Positions 4,589 to 8,131 of a stretch of 8,131 nucleotides of DNA are shown here, piece after piece. This DNA comes from Hungatella sp. UBA5982 (GTDB lineage Bacteria > Bacillota > Clostridia > Lachnospirales > Lachnospiraceae). Under the pieces are notes generated by a model. That model had not been told where the DNA came from, made no database searches, and saw only the letters and a list, made by a program, of their open reading frames with translations. The position numbers were made by a program, and so were the translations under genes. The stretch spans positions 43,444 through 51,574 of the forward strand of contig DJBG01000196.1 in assembly GCA_002429965.1 (NCBI GenBank). Direction: 5' to 3'. Every line of letters begins with the position of its first letter. The first letter of the stretch is position 1.

Positions 4589-5691
4589 CTAATAATCTCC
4601 TCCCCTTTTCGTGGTAAATACTCTGGAAAGTCAAAAATTGACATCTGTACTGCCGGATAATCTTCCCAGGCCACCCCAATATAATCAAGGACGCGGCCCC
4701 AACCATACCTTTCTCCAGTAATTTCATCAACACAACATTCATACATCCAGAAATGCCATGCTTTCATATTATCTTCCCTTAGCCGATCAAACCGATGAGG
4801 CCTTTTTTCAAGATGAATTCCAAACCCGCATATATCACACCCTGTCCTCTGGGCCTTTGTAGTATATAGGATTCCATCAGGCTTTCTGCGGATCTCTCCA
4901 TAAGCTTCTGGTACCGGGGCCTTTAGATCGATCGCCAGTTGCAATATATCCTGACGCATAAATGGGGCAAATGGTGCGGATCTCGTGACCTCTTTCCCGT
5001 AGTAATTGCAGCCGTTCTTCATGAGTGCAAATTCCCTTTGACCACCTTCGGAAGCCATCAGGCCAAGATAGGGAAAACTATTATGCTCTTTAGCCCACCG
5101 GTCGCACGGATCCTCTTTCATGTGCTTACAACAATCTGCTGATACTTTGAAATTGGCACACTTGCAGCATATATCTGGTCGATGATCCTGATAATTACCT
5201 CCAAACAATTTGATCCATTTATCTGGAAGCTTTATTTTCTTTGAATGCTGCCACTTCCCCTGCTCACCCATATCCCCTGTCATAATCGCATGAATGAAGG
5301 TTTGCTTTTCACTGCCCTTGATCTGTAACAAGTTTATCTTATGAGCCTTAGCCTTACTGATCACTGGAAAGCCAAGATCTTGCAGCACTTTGTGTTTAGC
5401 CATATCCGGATAGATTGGTTCCACTCCGATCTGCTTATGTATCTTCCGAATGCTGGAATGCTCCACCGCCGTGACTCCAATAGCAGGAACATCTAAGCCA
5501 ATCGAATCAAGGAAGTATTTAAGAGTAATGCTGTCCAAGCCTCCTACCGATACATGCACATTTAAACCACGTTCATTTACTATCTCATTGTAAAATTCTT
5601 TCGCTCTCTGTTCAGCCCGTCTTACTTTTACCTCATACGGAAGGCGTTGCATTGCTACAAATTTTTTTATATAATCTTTCTGCTCTGACAT
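4585..5691 (-). CDS. PAPS-reductase-like / PP-loop protein with cysteine clusters
   Basis: This is a 368-aa adenine-nucleotide alpha-hydrolase-fold protein of the phosphoadenosine phosphosulfate reductase superfamily. HVSVGGLDSITL (45-57) occupies the PP-loop position; the usual SGGxDS is here VGGLDS, so the first serine is replaced. DLGFPVISKAKA (105-116) matches the 'GYPVISKE' motif. Cysteines group at C175-C176-C178, C187-C188, C196, C228 and RTGCDICGFG (282-291), followed by RPHRFDRLRE. This arrangement is reminiscent of Fe-S or Zn sites in DndC-like and phage relatives. The C-terminus has QMSIFDF (349-355), which looks like a sliding-clamp-binding peptide. Assimilatory sulfate reduction is unlikely in a phage; nucleic acid modification or nucleotide sensing fits the coupled Dam gene better, but is inference. 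The ATG at 5691 lacks a good Shine-Dalgarno. Confidence 0.85.
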   Translation of the reverse strand: MSEQKDYIKKFVAMQRLPYEVKVRRAEQRAKEFYNEIVNERGLNVHVSVGGLDSITLKYFLDSIGLDVPAIGVTAVEHSSIRKIHKQIGVEPIYPDMAKHKVLQDLGFPVISKAKAHKINLLQIKGSEKQTFIHAIMTGDMGEQGKWQHSKKIKLPDKWIKLFGGNYQDHRPDICCKCANFKVSADCCKHMKEDPCDRWAKEHNSFPYLGLMASEGGQREFALMKNGCNYYGKEVTRSAPFAPFMRQDILQLAIDLKAPVPEAYGEIRRKPDGILYTTKAQRTGCDICGFGIHLEKRPHRFDRLREDNMKAWHFWMYECCVDEITGERYGWGRVLDYIGVAWEDYPAVQMSIFDFPEYLPRKGEEIIS

Positions 5692-5742
5692 TTCATAAAA
5701 GGACCCGCTATAGCGTCACCCCGGCCGGAGGTCGGCTCCTTT
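5692..5742 (-). other. Structured intercistronic gap lacking an SD near the next start
   Basis: The 51-bp gap holds CGCTATAGCG (5706-5715), CCGGCCGG (5721-5728) and outer arms AAAGGA (5698-5703)/TCCTTT (5737-5742). On the mRNA the only SD-like AAAGGAG pairs with bases immediately before the downstream start codon, so it could hide or relocate ribosome entry. Confidence 0.45.
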
Positions 5743-5961
5743 CTATCTCATTTCTTCTTCAAGCTGTGAAAACGTGGCGAGCATGATTCGCCCGCAAATT
5801 GGTGCACCACTATATTTTTTCATGATCTGACCAAAGTCATTTGTGGCGGATTCCCATAGACCCGGCTCCATAGGTTTCCCATGGTATTTCTGATAAAACA
5901 GATAGGCATCACGGAAAACACCTTTCACCATGGCAGCTGTTTCTTCAGTTCTAACACTCAT
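5743..5961 (-). CDS. Conserved-looking 72-aa phage protein, unknown function
   Basis: The product is a small, probably helical protein (MSVRTEETAAMVKGVFRDAY...), with an aromatic patch RDAYLFYQKYHGKP (17-30) and an acidic C-terminus QLEEEMR. I do not recognise a family. The ATG at 5961 overlaps the stop of the helicase gene as ATGA, the clearest sign of the start; upstream in-frame extension would run inside the helicase coding region. Only a weak AGGCAGGG lies ahead, consistent with coupling. Position directly behind the helicase suggests an accessory role in phage replication or recombination, but nothing in the sequence proves it. Confidence 0.75.
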   Translation of the reverse strand: MSVRTEETAAMVKGVFRDAYLFYQKYHGKPMEPGLWESATNDFGQIMKKYSGAPICGRIMLATFSQLEEEMR

Positions 5962-7346
5962 AACACGCACCCTGCCTTTCTGTAATGAGCCCGGCGCCGC
6001 TTCCACTGGTTCTCACAAAACTGGATATCATCCACATAGTCATAACAAACTGCATCTTCTTTTTCGGTAAACCCTCTGGCAATTCTTCCCACGCTCTGGG
6101 TAACGACTGCATAATCCTTTTTAGGGAGCGTCATATACAACCGATTAAGCCGTGGAATATCAAGCCCCTCTTTTGCGAGACTGAAAGTTGCAAACAGGTA
6201 ATGCTTCTTTCCATTTCTCATATCTTCAATCGCCCGCTCCCGTTCTTCTCTGGCCTTCTTGCTGGTCATGCTCCCATCGATCATAACGCTGGCCCTTTTA
6301 AGTCCCTCAGGTAGCATACTTCTTAAGGTCTTCAAATGCTCCACTCTGTCCGAAAGAATCAGATTAAAGTGATCCCCATTGCTTTTTAAATCCTTAACAA
6401 TGGTTTCATTCCTTGGGCCGCTTCCTGTCAGGTATGGGATCAGCCTTGCAAATACAAGAGTTCCATCTGTATCCAGACACTCACGGTTGACCTTTATCCC
6501 TGTTTCCCTTTGATTAATTCTCACCTGCATGGTCTTATCTGCCACAGCTTCCTCTGGAACCTTATAGGCAATTTCCCCGATCACAGCAAAGGTACTTTGG
6601 ATCAAACCGTCCGATCGGTGGACCGTTGCTGACAAGCCGTATTTATACCGGGCTGCCAGACTGTTCATGACTTTATAAAACATGGTCACCTTGGAAGGAG
6701 TTCCTGCCAGCCGGTGGCACTCATCTACGATAATCACGTCCCAGGAATACCTGTACTTATCCAAATCCAGTTTGCAGAGCGTCTGAACGGTGGCAAAGGT
6801 AATGTGGCTGCCAATATGGACCTTTCCTGCCGTAATCTTTCCCAGGGTCCTTTTATCAAAGTACTGCGCCGCTCTTTCATAAGATTGAGTAAGCAGATCC
6901 TGCGTGTGTGTGATCCACAGCGTTCTTCTTGACAGCCTAGCAGCCAGTGCGATTCCCATCTGCGTCTTTCCGGATCCGCAAGGACTTTGCAGAATTCCAC
7001 AGCTCTGATGGCTCATTTCTTCCACCGCTGGCTCCTGATAGTCATACAGGGGAATTGTCCCATTAAAGGTTAAAAGCCCGTTATCAGCCAGATCCTGAAT
7101 GATGGGAGTATCAACATTTTTATATTCCCTGACCATTTTTCCTACACCTACCGGCACGATCAACTCGTTACCCTCTACCCGGTAAAGCCATAGGTACTTT
7201 GGTGTATTACCGATCCATAGCCCCCTTCGGGAGCGATTGGCGTATTCCGGATTAGGAAGTACCAGATTCTCACTGCACCAGTCAAACAGGGCTTTGGGGG
7301 CATCCGTTATCCGGATTTCACTGCCAACTACTATCTGCACTCTCAT
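5958..7346 (-). CDS. Superfamily 2 DEAD/DEAH-type DNA helicase
   Basis: An ATP-driven nucleic acid translocase/helicase of 462 aa acting in phage DNA replication or recombination. Motifs in order: a LYDYQEPAVEEM Q-like region (99-110), Walker A SPCGSGKTQ (120-128), TLWITHTQDLL (Ia, 141-151), Walker B VIIVDECHR (203-211), SAT (III, about 238-240), LFATFSLAKEGLDIP (V, about 383-397) and QSVGRIARG with the arginine finger (VI, about 416-424). All are intact. The first 95 residues form an extra N-terminal domain, possibly substrate-binding. I chose the ATG at 7346; a GTG one codon upstream is equally possible and a longer reading to 7421 would lie wholly within the resolvase gene. It overlaps that gene by 29 nt and the next by 4 nt, a compact operon. 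Confidence 0.92.
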   Translation of the reverse strand: MRVQIVVGSEIRITDAPKALFDWCSENLVLPNPEYANRSRRGLWIGNTPKYLWLYRVEGNELIVPVGVGKMVREYKNVDTPIIQDLADNGLLTFNGTIPLYDYQEPAVEEMSHQSCGILQSPCGSGKTQMGIALAARLSRRTLWITHTQDLLTQSYERAAQYFDKRTLGKITAGKVHIGSHITFATVQTLCKLDLDKYRYSWDVIIVDECHRLAGTPSKVTMFYKVMNSLAARYKYGLSATVHRSDGLIQSTFAVIGEIAYKVPEEAVADKTMQVRINQRETGIKVNRECLDTDGTLVFARLIPYLTGSGPRNETIVKDLKSNGDHFNLILSDRVEHLKTLRSMLPEGLKRASVMIDGSMTSKKAREERERAIEDMRNGKKHYLFATFSLAKEGLDIPRLNRLYMTLPKKDYAVVTQSVGRIARGFTEKEDAVCYDYVDDIQFCENQWKRRRAHYRKAGCVL

Positions 7347-7764
7347 CACCTGCACTTTCTGAAAAGTTTCCCAGCCAAGTATTAACGTTACTGCCGTAAC
7401 TTTCGCAAACAGCCTCAACAATCTGCTTGATCCCTTTGCTCTGTAGGTACCTGATCAGATCATAATCAATCAGGTAGATCTTCTGATTACTAAACCGAAG
7501 AGCAAACTTTCCCTTTTCATTTCCAGTCAATTCAAAGAGATGCATGGCATTGTACTGATTCTCCTCCATTCTGCTTAGAAGAAAGTAATCCTTTTTACAG
7601 TCCTTGCAGTCAAAGAGATATGTAATCCCATTCCGGGAGGCTACCACATCACAGGGCTGTCCATTTTTATTATCCTGAAACATATGGACCCAGAACCCAT
7701 GGGCCGCTATCAGCACCGCAAACTCTCTTTCAAAGTCGGTCCCGGCCTTCTTATTGCTTACCAT
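7318..7764 (-). CDS. RecU-like Holliday junction resolvase / PD-(D/E)XK nuclease
   Basis: A 148-aa nuclease-fold protein. The N-terminus KKAGTDFEREFAVLIAAHGF (5-24) supplies the conserved helix with Glu12/Glu14. Next come QPCDVV with D39 and YLFDCKDC with D52-x-K54, the PD-(D/E)XK metal-binding core. The tail SRMEENQYNAMHLFE resembles the segment after the core in RecU/Hjc-type resolvases. It likely cuts Holliday junctions or branched DNA during phage recombination or before packaging. A VRR-NUC or other small PD-(D/E)XK nuclease is an alternative. The ATG at 7764 lies 10 nt after AGGAGG, inside the end of the previous gene (7-nt overlap). Confidence 0.8.
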   Translation of the reverse strand: MVSNKKAGTDFEREFAVLIAAHGFWVHMFQDNKNGQPCDVVASRNGITYLFDCKDCKKDYFLLSRMEENQYNAMHLFELTGNEKGKFALRFSNQKIYLIDYDLIRYLQSKGIKQIVEAVCESYGSNVNTWLGNFSESAGDESADSSWQ

Positions 7765-7967
7765 AAGATCCTGGCCTCCTCTTCAAGTTCCAGCGTCAAA
7801 CGCCGAACCATCTTTAGATCATCTTTAATCCGCTTCCTGGAAGGTTTCTGAGCATTCCAGAGCTTTGCCTGATCCCCAGTGTTAAGTATCTCTCTATAAG
7901 TTTCTATCTTTACAAATTCCCCTTTTGCATCCTGCATGAGGAATTCAATCGCACTGATTTTATTCAA
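7758..7967 (-). CDS. Small 69-aa protein, unknown; TTG start
   Basis: The product (MNKISAIEFLMQDAKGEFVK..., ending ELEEEARILW) is charged and helical, with a likely coiled or amphipathic helix over residues 44-66 (RKRIKDDLKMVRRLTLELEEE). I do not recognise a family. The TTG at 7967 follows AAAGGTGGT at about 4 nt; there is no ATG nearby and the frame upstream is in the repeat-rich non-coding region. Its stop overlaps the resolvase gene by 7 nt and its end carries that gene's AGGAGG, so it is part of the recombination operon. Confidence 0.65.
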   Translation of the reverse strand: MNKISAIEFLMQDAKGEFVKIETYREILNTGDQAKLWNAQKPSRKRIKDDLKMVRRLTLELEEEARILW

Positions 7968-7989
7968 ACTACCACCTTTTCCTTTCCGG

Positions 7990-8072
7990 TCTAACCTTTT
8001 TTAGAAGCAAGCTAACCGCCTTTCGGTTTAAAAACACTTCTCAAACCCTTGATTTTACGTAGGGGCTAACCG
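7990..8072 (-). repeat. Short CTAACC repeats and a hairpin in leader DNA
   Basis: TCTAACC (7990-7996), GCTAACCG (8011-8018) and GCTAACCG (8065-8072) repeat a short word in one orientation. AACCG/CGGTT (8014-8018, 8024-8028) forms a 5-bp hairpin with a 5-nt spacer. They could be protein-binding iterons or part of an RNA leader; no known riboswitch fold is recognised. Confidence 0.35.
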
Positions 8073-8097
8073 TCCAACCTAAAATCCGGTTGCATAA

Positions 8098-8129
8098 CTC
8101 TATATATAGAGAGTAAAATTTGTCTCTAT
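8098..8129. repeat. Overlapping inverted repeats built on CTCTA/TAGAG
   Basis: CTCTATATATAGAG (8098-8111) is a perfect 14-bp palindrome. It shares its right arm with ATAGAGA (8106-8112)/TCTCTAT (8123-8129), a perfect 7-bp inverted repeat with a 10-nt spacer. The two cannot form at once, so this could be an operator pair or an alternative-hairpin switch. It is cut by the window edge. The stretch 7968-8131 shows no supported gene. Confidence 0.5.
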
Positions 8130-8131
8130 CA

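Noticed and set aside
6734..7000. Second minus-strand ORF of 88 aa inside the helicase
   Set aside because: Out-of-frame shadow of the helicase Walker A to Walker B region.
7968..8131. Riboswitch in the leader of the recombination operon
   Set aside because: Only short hairpins are seen; no conserved core of a known class is recognised.
1..8131. CRISPR array or insertion sequence
   Set aside because: No regularly spaced repeats, transposase or terminal inverted repeats are visible.

Overview
The window looks like part of a temperate phage or prophage of a low-to-mid-GC Firmicute, most likely a gut Clostridia/Lachnospiraceae-type host. The grounds are strong AGGAGG-type ribosome binding sites, frequent TTG and GTG starts, A/T-rich intergenic DNA, and a gene order of replication/recombination, then regulators, then terminase. 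The host assignment is inference from style, not from a marker gene.

Nearly all genes lie on the minus strand, so the biological order runs from right to left. The right edge (7968-8131) is non-coding and rich in inverted repeats. It is followed by a tightly overlapping cluster: a 69-aa protein, a RecU-like PD-(D/E)XK nuclease/Holliday junction resolvase, an SF2 DEAD/DEAH-type helicase and a 72-aa protein of unknown function. After a structured 51-bp gap comes a two-gene cassette with a TTGA overlap: a PAPS-reductase-like/PP-loop protein with several cysteine clusters, and a D12-class (Dam-like) DNA adenine methyltransferase.

At 3198-3786 the pattern is interrupted by an A/T-rich gene on the plus strand with its own near-consensus promoter. 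It encodes a HEPN-like protein whose reading frame is broken near codon 28, and it reads as a moron, possibly a decayed defence gene. The minus strand resumes with a small 67-aa ORF, a phage protein with an N-terminal HTH-like segment, and a sigma-region-4/ArpU-like HTH protein that is the likely late-gene regulator.

Just downstream of that regulator is a palindrome plus a TTGTAT-17-TATAAT promoter, probably the start of late transcription. It reads into a small Cys/Gly-rich protein with a tail-fibre-tip-like motif, a structured non-coding stretch, a tRNA-like cloverleaf with a shortened anticodon loop that would present UUA, a strong intrinsic terminator, a two-TM small membrane protein, and finally the terminase small subunit and the 5' part of the terminase large subunit, which runs off the left edge.

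The most unusual elements are the tRNA-like gene, the frameshifted HEPN moron, and the PAPS-reductase-like/Dam pair. The PAPS-reductase-like protein has a variant PP-loop and a C-terminal sliding-clamp-binding-like motif.
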